DNA of 64,000 nucleotides from Bacillus subtilis (GCA_021733665.1 JAHREI010000003.1:248001-312000); one strand, 5' to 3'. Shown: positions 1 to 9,253, counted from the stretch's first letter. Program-made: numbers and translations. Notes: generated by a model not told the origin, from the sequence alone.

Positions 1-565
1 TCTTGCCAAACAGAGCTTCGATATTGCGGGTGCCGACCCACCAGTCATAATCAGAGTTAAGCAGGGTTACGACGCCCGGTGCGCCAATAGACACAGCAGT
101 CAGACGTTCCGGATGCAGCATGAAAAACCGCTGGCTGAACTGACCACCGCCGGAGAAGCCATACATCATGAAACGATTATCTTTGAGACGGTATTTGGCA
201 GCCACCTCATCGACCATCGACAACAGAATTTCATCATAGCGAATATCGTGAAATTTGATGCGCTTGTAATTGGAAAGCTCATCTTTCTGGATAATGCCGA
301 CCGGAAACAGCGGTGCCAGAATAATGCAGTCGTTTTTCTCGGCGAAGTCAGCAAAACGGTCACGATATTGCGATGCCGTACGCCCTGTACCATGCACGAT
401 CACGGCCAGATTATAGGCTTTGGTATCTGTTTCGCTATAGGATTCAGGTACATAGAGGCAATAGCTGAAGCGTTGATCCTGCTGACTGGCAAAGAACGGC
501 GTTGCACCGAAATCATAAAAGCTGAGCTTAATGCCGTGGCCTTCGCGTTTCACAGTTGATGACAT
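1..565 (-). CDS. Alpha/beta hydrolase, partial (C-terminus beyond left edge)
   Basis: 188 residues are visible, open to the window edge. An HGTG segment (about residues 58-61) fits an oxyanion-hole loop and GFSGGG (Ser138) is a nucleophile elbow, so this is an alpha/beta-hydrolase-fold esterase, peptidase or poly(ester)-depolymerase-like enzyme. There is no signal peptide, so it should be cytoplasmic. The ATG at 565 follows a GGAGG ribosome site by seven bases. It lies 23 bp after the stop of the transporter ATPase and is therefore the last visible gene of the C45 acyltransferase/peptide-transporter operon. By inference it hydrolyses an ester or amide in the imported compound. The substrate cannot be read from sequence, and the catalytic Asp and His lie outside the window. 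Confidence 0.85.
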   Translation of the reverse strand, partial: MSSTVKREGHGIKLSFYDFGATPFFASQQDQRFSYCLYVPESYSETDTKAYNLAVIVHGTGRTASQYRDRFADFAEKNDCIILAPLFPVGIIQKDELSNYKRIKFHDIRYDEILLSMVDEVAAKYRLKDNRFMMYGFSGGGQFSQRFFMLHPERLTAVSIGAPGVVTLLNSDYDWWVGTRNIEALFGK

Positions 566-588
566 ATTTTCCTCCCCAGATGGGTTCA

Positions 589-2223
589 TTATGCGGCTTC
601 GTTGCGCCATTTCAGGCGTACGCCACCGGTGCCGGTCGTTTCTAAAATCGGGATAGCCGAGAGCAGCTGACGTGTATAATCCGTCTGCGGATGGTCAAAG
701 ATTGCGTCCCGTGTGCCTTGTTCGATAATCTTGCCGTCTTTCATCACCACCACGCGGTCAGCGATCTGCTCCACAACCCCGAGATCATGGCTGATAAACA
801 GGCAGGCAAAGCCATAGCGCTCCTGCAATTCCGCCAGCAGATCCAGCACCTGTGCACGCACAGTCACATCCAGAGCGGATACGGCTTCATCGGCAATCAG
901 AAAAGCAGGGCGGCGTACAAGAGCACGGGCAATGGCAATACGCTGGCGCTGACCACCGGAAAGCTCATGCGGAAAGCGTTCTGCAAAATCACCGCCAAGG
1001 CCGACATCCTCCAGCGTGCTTTTCACCAGAGCGCTTTTTTCTGCAGTGCTTAACCCCTCGGATAAACGCAGTGGTTCTGCCACGAGCTGCCCGATCTTCA
1101 TGCGCGGGTCGAGGGATGAGTAAGGATCCTGAAACACAAGCTGGCAATTGAACCGGTAATCATTGAAATGATTATTTTTACGGCTGACCTGTTGGCCTTT
1201 ATAGCTGAGTGTGCCGGATTTAGGCTGCACTAGACCGGCGATAACCCGTGCCAGCGTTGTTTTTCCGGAACCGGAGCCGCCGACAATTGCCACGACTTCT
1301 TTCGGGAAAATTGTAACGCTCACATCATCCAGCGCGGTTTTAACCGATGCTTTTTGAAACAGGCTTTTGTTACCGATAAAATCGACAATGATATTGTCCG
1401 CCTGCATCAGAACTTCACCGCTCGCAGGTGCGCGGGCAGGGATGCGGCGTGGCAGTGTTGAAAGCAGTTTACGGGTATAATCATGTTGCGGGTTGCTCAG
1501 AACCTGCTCGGTCATGCCTTCCTCAACCAGATCGCCATAGCGCATCACGACGATACGGTCGCAATAACGTGCAACCATTGGCAGATCATGGCTGATCAGC
1601 AAAACGGAGGTGCTGTTCTCGCGGGTCAGTTTGAGCAGCAGCTCCATGATCTCGCGCTGGACAACAGCGTCCAATGCGGTTGTCGGCTCGTCCGCTATCA
1701 GCAAATCGGGTTGCAGCAACATGGCCGAAGCAATCATAATACGCTGGCGCATGCCGCCGGAGAACTGGTGCGGATGGGCACTCAGTGCTTTTTCACCATC
1801 CTTGATACCGACCTTTTCCAGCATATTGATGATTTTGAGCCGACGCTCTTTTTTGCTTTCCTGCGGGTAGTGCAGCTCCAGCCCTTCTTCCAGCTGCCGG
1901 CCAATCGTCAAAGACGGATTGAGCGAGGTCATCGGCTCCTGAAAGATCATAGCAATGCGCTTGCCGCGAATAGATCGAATGGCTGTGCCATTCATGGCCA
2001 ACACATCTTTGCCGTCGAAGCGAATGGTTCCGTTGATCGGCTGAATGGTTTTCGGCAGCAATTTCATGACAGCGCGTGCCACCATGGTCTTGCCTGAGCC
2101 GGATTCACCAACCACGCCGACAATCTCGCCGGAGCCGACGTGAAAGCTGACCTGTTTGACCACCTGCGGGCCACTCTGGCCGACACGCAATGTCAGGCTG
2201 TCAATTTCAAGAAGCGGGGTCAT
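589..2223 (-). CDS. Peptide ABC transporter, fused double ATPase (DppD-DppF type)
   Basis: A 544-residue protein with two complete ABC ATPase domains powering an oligopeptide/nickel (PepT) family importer. Domain 1 has Walker A GESGSGKT (39-46), signature FSGGM (154-158) and Walker B LLIADE (174-179). Domain 2 has Walker A GGSGSGKT (315-322), LSGGQRQR and IADEAVSALD. Each domain is followed by the short oligopeptide-type C-terminal extension. The open frame runs further upstream, but the ATG at 2223 overlaps the permease stop as ATGA, the coupling used throughout this operon, and starts directly with the conserved N-terminal strand. Fusions of this kind (GsiA/YejF type) are common in alphaproteobacteria. 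No substrate-binding protein gene is visible in this operon. Confidence 0.95.
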   Translation of the reverse strand: MTPLLEIDSLTLRVGQSGPQVVKQVSFHVGSGEIVGVVGESGSGKTMVARAVMKLLPKTIQPINGTIRFDGKDVLAMNGTAIRSIRGKRIAMIFQEPMTSLNPSLTIGRQLEEGLELHYPQESKKERRLKIINMLEKVGIKDGEKALSAHPHQFSGGMRQRIMIASAMLLQPDLLIADEPTTALDAVVQREIMELLLKLTRENSTSVLLISHDLPMVARYCDRIVVMRYGDLVEEGMTEQVLSNPQHDYTRKLLSTLPRRIPARAPASGEVLMQADNIIVDFIGNKSLFQKASVKTALDDVSVTIFPKEVVAIVGGSGSGKTTLARVIAGLVQPKSGTLSYKGQQVSRKNNHFNDYRFNCQLVFQDPYSSLDPRMKIGQLVAEPLRLSEGLSTAEKSALVKSTLEDVGLGGDFAERFPHELSGGQRQRIAIARALVRRPAFLIADEAVSALDVTVRAQVLDLLAELQERYGFACLFISHDLGVVEQIADRVVVMKDGKIIEQGTRDAIFDHPQTDYTRQLLSAIPILETTGTGGVRLKWRNEAA

Positions 2224-3038
2224 GAGCGTTTCCTCAGTCGTGGATCGAGCAGATCGCGCAGGGCATCGCCAAGCAGATTGACGCCAAGCAGGGTGAGCGA
2301 AATAGCAAGGCCGGGGAAAATACCGAGCCACATGGCCTGCTCGATATGAGCGCGGCTACCGGCCAGCATATTGCCCCAGGTTGGTGCGGGAGGAGCAACA
2401 CCAAGGCCAAGGAAACTGAGGGAACTTTCGGCGAGCAAGACCCAGCCAAGCATGGAGGTTGCCATAACTGTGATCGGTGCCAGGCAATTGGGCAGAACAT
2501 GGCGCAGCATGGTGAAGAACTCGGAGTTGCCCATCAAACGGGACGCCTGAATATATTCAAGCTCACGGATGGACAGTACCGTGCCGCGTACAATACGGAT
2601 GACCGAGGACATATAGGCCAGCGCCAGTGCGAGAATGATGCCTTTTTCGTTGGCACCAAAAACAGCAAGCAGACCCAGTGCCAGCAACATGCCGGGGAAC
2701 GCCATTAATGCGTCGTTGACGGCCATCAGAATGCGGTCGAACCAACCGCGTAAGAAACCGGTCAGGGCACCGAGAAACACACCGCAGACAGTGGCGAGAA
2801 AAACGGTCAGCAGGCTGATACGGGCAGAAGCCGCAGCACCGCGCATCAGGCGGCTGAGGACATCGCGGCCATATTCATCCGTGCCAAAAGGATGGGCAAG
2901 GCTGGGGGCCGTGAGTTTGGCAGCAAAATTGAGTGCCAGCGGGTCATAGGGTGTCCAGAAAGAACCGACCAGCATAACGCAGCCGATACTGCCAACCAGT
3001 GTGCCGCCGATGAGAAGGTTTAAAGGCAGATGTTTCAT
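2220..3038 (-). CDS. Peptide ABC transporter permease, DppC type
   Basis: 272 residues with six predicted membrane segments. It has the DppC hallmarks HPFGTDEYGRDVLSR after TM1 and the EAA-type cytoplasmic loop around ASRLMGNSEFFTMLRHVLPN, followed by LSFLGLGVAPPAPTWG. It forms the inner-membrane channel with the permease encoded just upstream. ATGA overlaps join it to that DppB-type gene and to the fused ATPase downstream. Family-level assignment is secure; the substrate (dipeptide, acyl-peptide or other) is not determined by sequence. Confidence 0.95.
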   Translation of the reverse strand: MKHLPLNLLIGGTLVGSIGCVMLVGSFWTPYDPLALNFAAKLTAPSLAHPFGTDEYGRDVLSRLMRGAAASARISLLTVFLATVCGVFLGALTGFLRGWFDRILMAVNDALMAFPGMLLALGLLAVFGANEKGIILALALAYMSSVIRIVRGTVLSIRELEYIQASRLMGNSEFFTMLRHVLPNCLAPITVMATSMLGWVLLAESSLSFLGLGVAPPAPTWGNMLAGSRAHIEQAMWLGIFPGLAISLTLLGVNLLGDALRDLLDPRLRKRS

Positions 3039-3979
3039 TGTGCCGTCACCTTCGGATCAAAATACGGATAGACGAGATCAACAATCAGATTCACCACCAC
3101 GTAGATACCAGCGATGAACAACAGGCAGCCCTGAATAACCGGATAGTCACGGGCAAAGATCGCATTGACCAGCAGACGGCCAAGACCCGGAATGGTGAAA
3201 ACCGTTTCAACAACCGCTACACCGGCCAGAAGATTGCCGAGGATGAGACCCAGCAATGTCCATGTAGGACCAAATGCATTGCGGAAAGCATGGCGCCACA
3301 TCACTGTGCCTTCAGACAGACCTTTGGCACGCGCATGCATAATATATTCAAGGTTCAGTACTTCCAGTGTCGAAGCACGTGCCATACGCATGATAACGCC
3401 GATCTCATGGAGAAACAGCGTCATCACCGGCAGGATCAGATAGATCAGCGCGGCCTTCGGGCTTTCTGAAAAACTGACATAGCCGACAACCGGCAGCCAG
3501 CCGAGCTTCATGCCGAAGCCGAGGATCAGCAGCAATCCCATCCAGAATGTCGGGATAGAGAGCAGCAATGTCGCACAGCTGACAACGGTGAAATCTGTGA
3601 GGCTGTTTTGCTTCCATGCCGCGATCATACCCAGTGGCACAGCAACCAGAGTTGCCAGCACTACGGCAGTAAATACGATCGTGGCACTGGTGGAAAAGCG
3701 GTCAAGGATCAGCCCTAAAACCGGTTCTTTATTGGCAATGGAAACGCCAAAATCGCCCTGCAGAATATTACCTGCCCAGATGAAAAACTGCGTGGCAATA
3801 CTTTGGTTTAATCCCAATCTTTCACGCAAAGCTTCCAGCGCTGCGGCATCTGCCGCATCGCCGAGCATCATCGCTGCCGGATCGCCCGGGATCATGCGGA
3901 CGATGACGAAAACCGCCACCGCCACAATGATCAGCGTAGGAATAGCCATGACTATTCTTGTCAGTGCAAATCGAAGCAT
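3035..3979 (-). CDS. Peptide ABC transporter permease, DppB type
   Basis: 314 residues, BPD-transporter family, with an N-terminal membrane anchor (MLRFALTRIVMAIPTLIIV), the RMIPGDPA motif typical of DppB/OppB, and an EAA loop at ARAKGLSEGTVMWRHAFRNA. The start lies 4 bp after the stop of the C45-family gene, and the end overlaps the DppC-type gene by 4 bp, so the three genes are translated as a unit. It pairs with the DppC-type partner to form the translocation pore. Confidence 0.95.
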   Translation of the reverse strand: MLRFALTRIVMAIPTLIIVAVAVFVIVRMIPGDPAAMMLGDAADAAALEALRERLGLNQSIATQFFIWAGNILQGDFGVSIANKEPVLGLILDRFSTSATIVFTAVVLATLVAVPLGMIAAWKQNSLTDFTVVSCATLLLSIPTFWMGLLLILGFGMKLGWLPVVGYVSFSESPKAALIYLILPVMTLFLHEIGVIMRMARASTLEVLNLEYIMHARAKGLSEGTVMWRHAFRNAFGPTWTLLGLILGNLLAGVAVVETVFTIPGLGRLLVNAIFARDYPVIQGCLLFIAGIYVVVNLIVDLVYPYFDPKVTAQ

Positions 3980-3983
3980 GGCC

Positions 3984-5150
3984 TTAGCCTTTTATCGATA
4001 CAGCCTGCGCAGGTTTTCCGGCATCCGCAGGTACCGGCGTGTCATTGCGCAGCGTATAGCTGGTGAAGGTACGGTTGAGCGCCGGCAAAGGGGCAATTTC
4101 CATGAAATTCAATGCGGCTTCCATGATAACCATGGCAACGGTTGCGGTGAGATTGCTGGTGTCGCTCGGGCGTGGCGGACGGCAAACAGCAAAGGGTGTG
4201 AGGAAGTCATCAAACAGAGCGGTTTTCAGTGCCTGACGGTCGAGCTTCTTACCCTGCTGTTCAAGGATTTTACGCACGCGCCAGTCACGGTAGAAGCTTT
4301 CCGCGACATAAGGGCGGCCGGTATCCACCAGTTTGGACAATGCGACAGGGCTGACCCAATGATTGGCATGCACGATCAGGTCGTTTTCAGGATAAAGCGG
4401 GAAGGCCTCATCCGGCGCACACTCAAAATCAATACCGAAACCGGCAGCACTCGCAATCATAATATTGTTAGAGCAGGATTTGGGTGTGGTTGCTACGGTC
4501 TTGATTGCTTTGGCAAAATGTTCCTGCTCCAGCACTTTACGGCGCAGCAGACCTAGCGGTACGCCAAGTTTTTTATAGTCGCGGTCGCATTCCAGATAAT
4601 TGGCAGTGATCGTAATGCCTGCTTCATTGAAGCCGCTGCGTGCCAGACCGCCAGCCTCAACAAAGGTGACATAATCCGGCCCGTCTTCGCGCTGAACGCG
4701 CAGCACAACACCGGTTTCTGCACATTCTGCACGCCAGTCCCAGTTCTGTCCGTGTACCAGATTTCCGGTTTTGCTGCGTTCCGGCATGATCAGAGCGCCG
4801 GTGCAGCCATCATCCAGATCATCATCTTCCGGTGCGCCGGTCATGGTACGTGCCATCGCCACAACTTCGGTACGGGCATTGATCATCACGATGTCTTCAA
4901 AAGCAACGCCGGAGCCATCGCTGATGCCGCGCATTTCTTCCAGATAGAGCGGTTCAAACTCGGTAATCTTGGCTGCACAATCATCAATCAGCTTGCTTTT
5001 TTGTGCAGAAGAAAGACCGAAGCCGGTCAGTGTGCCGGTATAGAGTTCAGCGCTGCGTGCAATACGTGATTTCAGCAAGACCCCGTATTGACGACCACGC
5101 TCATAGGCTTCTCCGGTCAGGGCTACAAAAGGAAATGGCTCAATCGTCAT
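3984..5150 (-). CDS. C45-family Ntn hydrolase (acyltransferase/amidase)
   Basis: 388 residues resembling acyl-CoA:6-aminopenicillanate acyltransferase (peptidase C45, PF03417). The segment DDGCTGALI puts the expected autoprocessing site at Gly115-Cys116, Cys being the N-terminal nucleophile of the mature enzyme; HGQNWDWR and the later NEAG/TANYL segments fit the family. These enzymes cleave or exchange an acyl group on an amide. I choose the ATG at 5150, eight bases after AGGA; an in-frame ATG at 5180 (MNTKYNTGHP) lacks a ribosome site, and the frame reaching 5414 has no family homology. It is the first gene of the operon with the peptide transporter and alpha/beta hydrolase, suggesting import and intracellular deacylation of N-acyl amino acids or peptides. 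The substrate is unknown. Confidence 0.85.
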   Translation of the reverse strand: MTIEPFPFVALTGEAYERGRQYGVLLKSRIARSAELYTGTLTGFGLSSAQKSKLIDDCAAKITEFEPLYLEEMRGISDGSGVAFEDIVMINARTEVVAMARTMTGAPEDDDLDDGCTGALIMPERSKTGNLVHGQNWDWRAECAETGVVLRVQREDGPDYVTFVEAGGLARSGFNEAGITITANYLECDRDYKKLGVPLGLLRRKVLEQEHFAKAIKTVATTPKSCSNNIMIASAAGFGIDFECAPDEAFPLYPENDLIVHANHWVSPVALSKLVDTGRPYVAESFYRDWRVRKILEQQGKKLDRQALKTALFDDFLTPFAVCRPPRPSDTSNLTATVAMVIMEAALNFMEIAPLPALNRTFTSYTLRNDTPVPADAGKPAQAVSIKG

Positions 5151-5171
5151 CGGGTGTCCTGTATTGTATTT

Positions 5172-5188
5172 TGTATTCATGTAATACA
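5172..5188. promoter_or_regulatory. Inverted repeat upstream of C45 operon, candidate operator
   Basis: TGTATT-CATGT-AATACA is a perfect 6+5+6 inverted repeat, 22 bp upstream of the chosen start at 5150, with further TGTATT/TATTGTATTT half-site copies between 5160 and 5176. Its size and AT content fit a dimeric repressor such as a GntR-family protein (inference). No regulator gene adjoins it in the window. Confidence 0.45.
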
Positions 5189-5560
5189 CATGATGGCTAT
5201 TATTACCAAAGTCAACAGAATTTTTGAATTCAACTATACAATATGGAGAGTTTGAAGTTTGCGCCTGCGATAAATGTGAAAAGGAGGTCATCATGTGGCT
5301 GTGTGCAAGCGAATTAAAAAATGAGAAAGAAATTTTGGGATTATGGCAACGCAAAATACAAAAAAGCAATGAAATGCAGTCAAGCGAACTCAACCTGTTG
5401 TGACGGGGAGCCAATAATTTACGAAAAATGGAGTGATTGATTAAAGCGGAAGGGCAGGTGGTTGTTCGTTCGGCCTATGGGCTTTTGCTCAATAAAATGG
5501 TGATCAGAAAATAAATTGTGCTTTGGCTGCATTAAAAATGAAACGTAAAATCATCAAATA

Positions 5561-5592
5561 TGTCAGCATTATCCGGCCGGATAATGCTGACA
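5561..5592 (-). terminator. 32-bp perfect palindrome at end of receptor gene
   Basis: TGTCAGCATTATCCGG is followed immediately by its exact reverse complement, 11 bp past the stop of the TonB receptor. On the minus strand the stem is followed by TATTTGATGATTTT, a weak U-tract, so it most likely ends the FecI-FecR-receptor transcript. An operator-like palindrome is the alternative. Confidence 0.6.
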
Positions 5593-5602
5593 ATTAATAA
5601 GC

Positions 5603-8600
5603 TCAGAAACGATAATTCAGGCCGATTTTGAATGTATGAATATCTAGTGAGTTGGAAGCTTTGCGCCCGTTCTTTACGCTGGATGATCCCTCGTGTTTCA
5701 CAGTTTTATAGATCGTTTTTTCATAAGGCTGGCAGAACTCTGGAAACTGACTGCAAAACTCAGCCTGATTAGGGTCTTTCGACGGATCAATAATTTCAAC
5801 GCCAGCTATTTCCTGCGTTTCACGATCACGGACAATGCCTGCAGATGCACTGTTAAATGTGAAACTGGTCTTGCCGAAACGGGTATAGGAATAATCAGCC
5901 AGCAGTGACCAGCGATCGTTCAGAGCATACTCCACTCCGCCACCGGCAGCCCAACCAAGACGCGTTGCCTTGTCTTTGTCGGTCTGCACGATTTCGGTGA
6001 TTTTCTCACTCGGGTCTTCAACCGCGCGGTATTGTTCACGTGATTGACTTTCACGGGCAATGGCCAACCCGCCTGTGCCATAGACCATCAGCTTATTATC
6101 AACGGCATAACCGAGCTTGCCCCGCAGCGCCGCTGTCCAGTCGATATCATACAGGGTCTGCGCCTGAACATTGCCGGTACCGGCAAAATCACCTTCGGTC
6201 GTGCGGGCTTTATGCGCAGCATTCAGATAGGTTTTGCTCCAGTCTGCACCAATCCCCAGCACGATACGGTTCGGCAACTGCCAGTTATAACCGGCCTGCA
6301 CGCCGAACAGACCGCTATCCATGCCGAAATCAGCAGATTCCGTTGCAGCAACGGCATGGGAACTGCCATCAAGCGCTGTTGTTGTGCCCCATGTCTTGCC
6401 GAAAATGCCGCCGGCATGTGCACCGGCATAAAGACCGGTCCAGTCTGTAAGGCCGCTATCATTATTTGGGCGACGTGTAAGGAAGGATGGTAAGGACGGC
6501 AATTGCTGCTCGCCGCCGATATCCGCAGTCAGACTGACATAGAAGGTACGGCCGGGTCCTGGCTGTGTAACCAGTGCGAGTGGGTCAATATAGAATTTAT
6601 CAAACAGGTTTTCGACACGGAATGCCGCGGTCATATTATCAGTAATTTTATATTCGGCAAAAATATCGACCAGCGTGAATGGTTTCCACAAGACCGGAGA
6701 GATAAATTCGGATGCACCCTGTGCCGTCACGTCTCCATGACCGATCGCGCGTGGTCCTGTATAGGAGACGCGGCCGCCAATCATCAGGCGTTCTTCCAGC
6801 AGTTTTTGCGACAGGGTCAAATCGACAGAATATTTCGGCTGCACATGGTTAGTTGCGTAGTCACCATAGAGGCTCTTGCCGTCGCAAGTGTCCGATGTGC
6901 GGCAATATTCAACATTCAAATAGTAATTTGCTGCCAGATCAGCCGTAAATCCGTCCAGCTCATAACGACCTGAAAACTCAAGACCAGAGAACTTAGCACG
7001 GGCAATATTGGCGATGTTCAAACCGAGATCGCTCGGTTTTTTCGGGTTCAGCACCAGATTACGGGCAATGTAGTTTTTAACATCCCAGTTGAAATAGCCA
7101 AGCTTCAACATGCTCACATCTTCGTCTGCAAGCAGACTGTTATGAATGATATTGGTGCCCAGTTCCCAATTGCTGGAGCGTTCCGGTTTAACCTCAGAAT
7201 TCGCCGACACGCTGTTGAAGGCTGAAACAGATTCAATAATGCTCGGTGCGCGCAGTGTATTGGAATAATTGACGTAGAATTGTGTCTGTTCCCAAGGCTC
7301 AATCGTAACACCCACTGACGGACTGAAACCGCCGTCATTGGTCTTGGAGCCTGCACCACTGCTCCGCTCAAGCTGATTGCGCTCATAAGGATCAAAGCGG
7401 TCTTTCGACCAGAAATGCGAATAGCGCAAACCACCGTTTACAGTCAGCCAGTCGACAGGTTTATAGGCGGCTTTGGTATAACCGGCGACTTCATGACGGA
7501 TCGCATCGCGGGGCGTCATCCATCCTTCAAGGGCGGCACTATGTTTGCTGCCGCGCGTATCTTCAACACGAAAAGCCATACCATAGGTCAGATCAAGATC
7601 GCCCACATCGAATGAGAAGGCGGATTTATTCTGAATATCACCGCCCCACATATCGCTGTCAGAACCCACACGGTAATCGGCAGGCAAACCGATTTTCCCA
7701 GGCTGAACACCACGACCGCCACGCACAGGATTGCGCAATTGCAAATGTGTCCAATACAGATTGGCGCGCATATCAATCAGATCATTATCTTCAGGGTTCC
7801 ACTTATAGCGTGCTGTCACCGTATCAAGGCTGGTGCCCGCTGTTTGTTCCTGCTGTATGGACTGATCTTTAATGCCGCTCAACCGCGAGGCGAGCCGGTC
7901 ACCCGCTTCACTGCGGAAGCCCATATATCCGAGCTGAACCTCATGATCATCGGCAAAACGAGCCGTGAGCTTGGCGAGCCATGACTCTGTTTCCAGCTGA
8001 GTGTTGAGAACCTCTTCACCGGGACGATAATTGGTCAGCCCCTGATTGGCATAATAATCAGTCCAGAAATTTCCTTTGGGTATGCAATTGATAATAACCG
8101 CTGAACTGCAATAAGGCTGTCTGCCGAGATTAACCGGATTGGCTGACGTATCACCATGTGTACCGGCGTGGTAATTGCCTTGCTTGCGTCGTGCATAGCC
8201 TGCCAGAAGATCGACCGCATCGCCTTTATAGGCTGCAATCACGCTGCCGGAACCGGTTGTCGGCGACAGGAAAGAAGGTCTGTCCATGCCGTCTTTTGAG
8301 GCGACGGGCGTTTTCATTGAATCCCATGGCGCATAAGGCCACTGATAACCGCTCAGAGAACCGGCATTCGGCTTCGACGTGTTGCCGCCCATACCGCCTT
8401 TAATGCGGATGCCCCAGTGATTGCCATCTTTGACAATGTCATCCACACCAAGTGTGCGCATGCTGACAGAGCCGGCATTGCCCCATGAAGCTGTATCAGC
8501 ACCTTTGTTGATTTCAACACCGCCGATAAAATCGGGATCAACAAAAGTACGGTTAGAAACGCCCTGGTAGCCCTGATAGACGGTAACAGAATTTTCTGCA

Positions 8601-9253
8601 CCGTCGATAGTGGTCGCAATGCGCCCCATGCCCTGCATGCCGCGAATATTCACATCAATCGCACCGGCGCCATTGCGTGCCTCACCGGATTTTACACCGG
8701 GCGTGCCGCGGAACATATCAGCAGGGCTGGAACCGCGAAAACGCTCAATTGTTTCGCCTGAAATATATGTGGTTGGTGCGGCGGTTGCATAAGGGGCTTC
8801 CGCAGCACCCGCCACACCACTGCCTGAAATCGTGATTTGATCCAGTTGGATCGCACCATTGATAGCGCCCCCGCTATTGCCGGTAACCGGCTTTTCAGTG
8901 ATCAGTACGGATTTAGTGCCGGTAAAACTATAGGACAGGCCGGAACCTTGCAGAATGCGTGCTAGCGCCTGCTCCTGACTGGCCGAGCCGGACAGTCCGG
9001 CAGAAGATTTGCCGCGCGCCACAGCAGGCTCGTAGGAGAGTTGCATCCCTGACTGGCTGCCGAATGCGGCAAGTGCGCGGTTGAGCGGACCGGAGGGAAT
9101 ATTATAACTGATCTGTTGCTGCGCCTGTGCAACAGACATTGCTCCTGTCAGGGCGATGCCGGTCATTATTGCCGTTGTTGCCAGCAAAGCGGCCATCATA
9201 GCCTTGCTGCGGTTATCACGCGTTGCTGCTGCTGTTCTTGTGGCGCCTGTCAT
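5603..9253 (-). CDS. Haem-type TonB-dependent receptor fused to Omp25/31-like barrel
   Basis: 1216 residues, much longer than a usual TonB receptor (650-900). In order: signal peptide (about 1-45, ending AQA); STN signalling domain (46-120), which in FecA-like receptors contacts the anti-sigma factor; plug (about 150-265, with NIRGMQGMGRIATTIDG and VEINKGAD); a 22-strand barrel ending near residue 915 with the usual terminal strand GRTFYVSLTADIG; a short Pro-rich linker; then a second barrel from about 935 (LTDWTGLYAGAHAGGIFG) to the terminal TFKIGLNYRF, matching the Omp25/Omp31 family. The plug and barrel resemble haem/haemoglobin receptors such as HasR. Start ATG 9253 follows GGAG by nine bases. 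The fec-type regulators lie upstream. Because one frame runs through both barrels and both end in aromatic residues, this is a true fusion; Omp31 proteins bind haemin, so a haem role is plausible (inference). Confidence 0.9.
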   Translation of the reverse strand: MTGATRTAAATRDNRSKAMMAALLATTAIMTGIALTGAMSVAQAQQQISYNIPSGPLNRALAAFGSQSGMQLSYEPAVARGKSSAGLSGSASQEQALARILQGSGLSYSFTGTKSVLITEKPVTGNSGGAINGAIQLDQITISGSGVAGAAEAPYATAAPTTYISGETIERFRGSSPADMFRGTPGVKSGEARNGAGAIDVNIRGMQGMGRIATTIDGAENSVTVYQGYQGVSNRTFVDPDFIGGVEINKGADTASWGNAGSVSMRTLGVDDIVKDGNHWGIRIKGGMGGNTSKPNAGSLSGYQWPYAPWDSMKTPVASKDGMDRPSFLSPTTGSGSVIAAYKGDAVDLLAGYARRKQGNYHAGTHGDTSANPVNLGRQPYCSSAVIINCIPKGNFWTDYYANQGLTNYRPGEEVLNTQLETESWLAKLTARFADDHEVQLGYMGFRSEAGDRLASRLSGIKDQSIQQEQTAGTSLDTVTARYKWNPEDNDLIDMRANLYWTHLQLRNPVRGGRGVQPGKIGLPADYRVGSDSDMWGGDIQNKSAFSFDVGDLDLTYGMAFRVEDTRGSKHSAALEGWMTPRDAIRHEVAGYTKAAYKPVDWLTVNGGLRYSHFWSKDRFDPYERNQLERSSGAGSKTNDGGFSPSVGVTIEPWEQTQFYVNYSNTLRAPSIIESVSAFNSVSANSEVKPERSSNWELGTNIIHNSLLADEDVSMLKLGYFNWDVKNYIARNLVLNPKKPSDLGLNIANIARAKFSGLEFSGRYELDGFTADLAANYYLNVEYCRTSDTCDGKSLYGDYATNHVQPKYSVDLTLSQKLLEERLMIGGRVSYTGPRAIGHGDVTAQGASEFISPVLWKPFTLVDIFAEYKITDNMTAAFRVENLFDKFYIDPLALVTQPGPGRTFYVSLTADIGGEQQLPSLPSFLTRRPNNDSGLTDWTGLYAGAHAGGIFGKTWGTTTALDGSSHAVAATESADFGMDSGLFGVQAGYNWQLPNRIVLGIGADWSKTYLNAAHKARTTEGDFAGTGNVQAQTLYDIDWTAALRGKLGYAVDNKLMVYGTGGLAIARESQSREQYRAVEDPSEKITEIVQTDKDKATRLGWAAGGGVEYALNDRWSLLADYSYTRFGKTSFTFNSASAGIVRDRETQEIAGVEIIDPSKDPNQAEFCSQFPEFCQPYEKTIYKTVKHEGSSSVKNGRKASNSLDIHTFKIGLNYRF

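Larger units (their letters stand above)
5151..5602. other. Intergenic region between C45 operon and TonB receptor
   Basis: About 450 bp with no credible gene. It holds the upstream region of the minus-strand C45 operon, including a perfect inverted repeat (5172-5188), and the end of the receptor transcription unit with a long palindrome (5561-5592). An open extension of the C45 frame to 5414 is rejected as coding. I see no repeat element or RNA gene in the remainder. Confidence 0.6.

Noticed and set aside
1483-2097. 204-codon plus-strand open frame
   Set aside because: Antisense to the first domain of the fused ATPase, whose motifs are complete; a shadow frame.
3510-4556. 348-codon plus-strand open frame
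   Set aside because: Antisense to the DppB-type permease and C45-family genes, both well supported; no recognisable domain.
5151-5414. Upstream extension of the C45-family frame by 88 codons
   Set aside because: The extra residues have no family similarity, cover the probable operator, and the ATG at 5150 has a good ribosome site.
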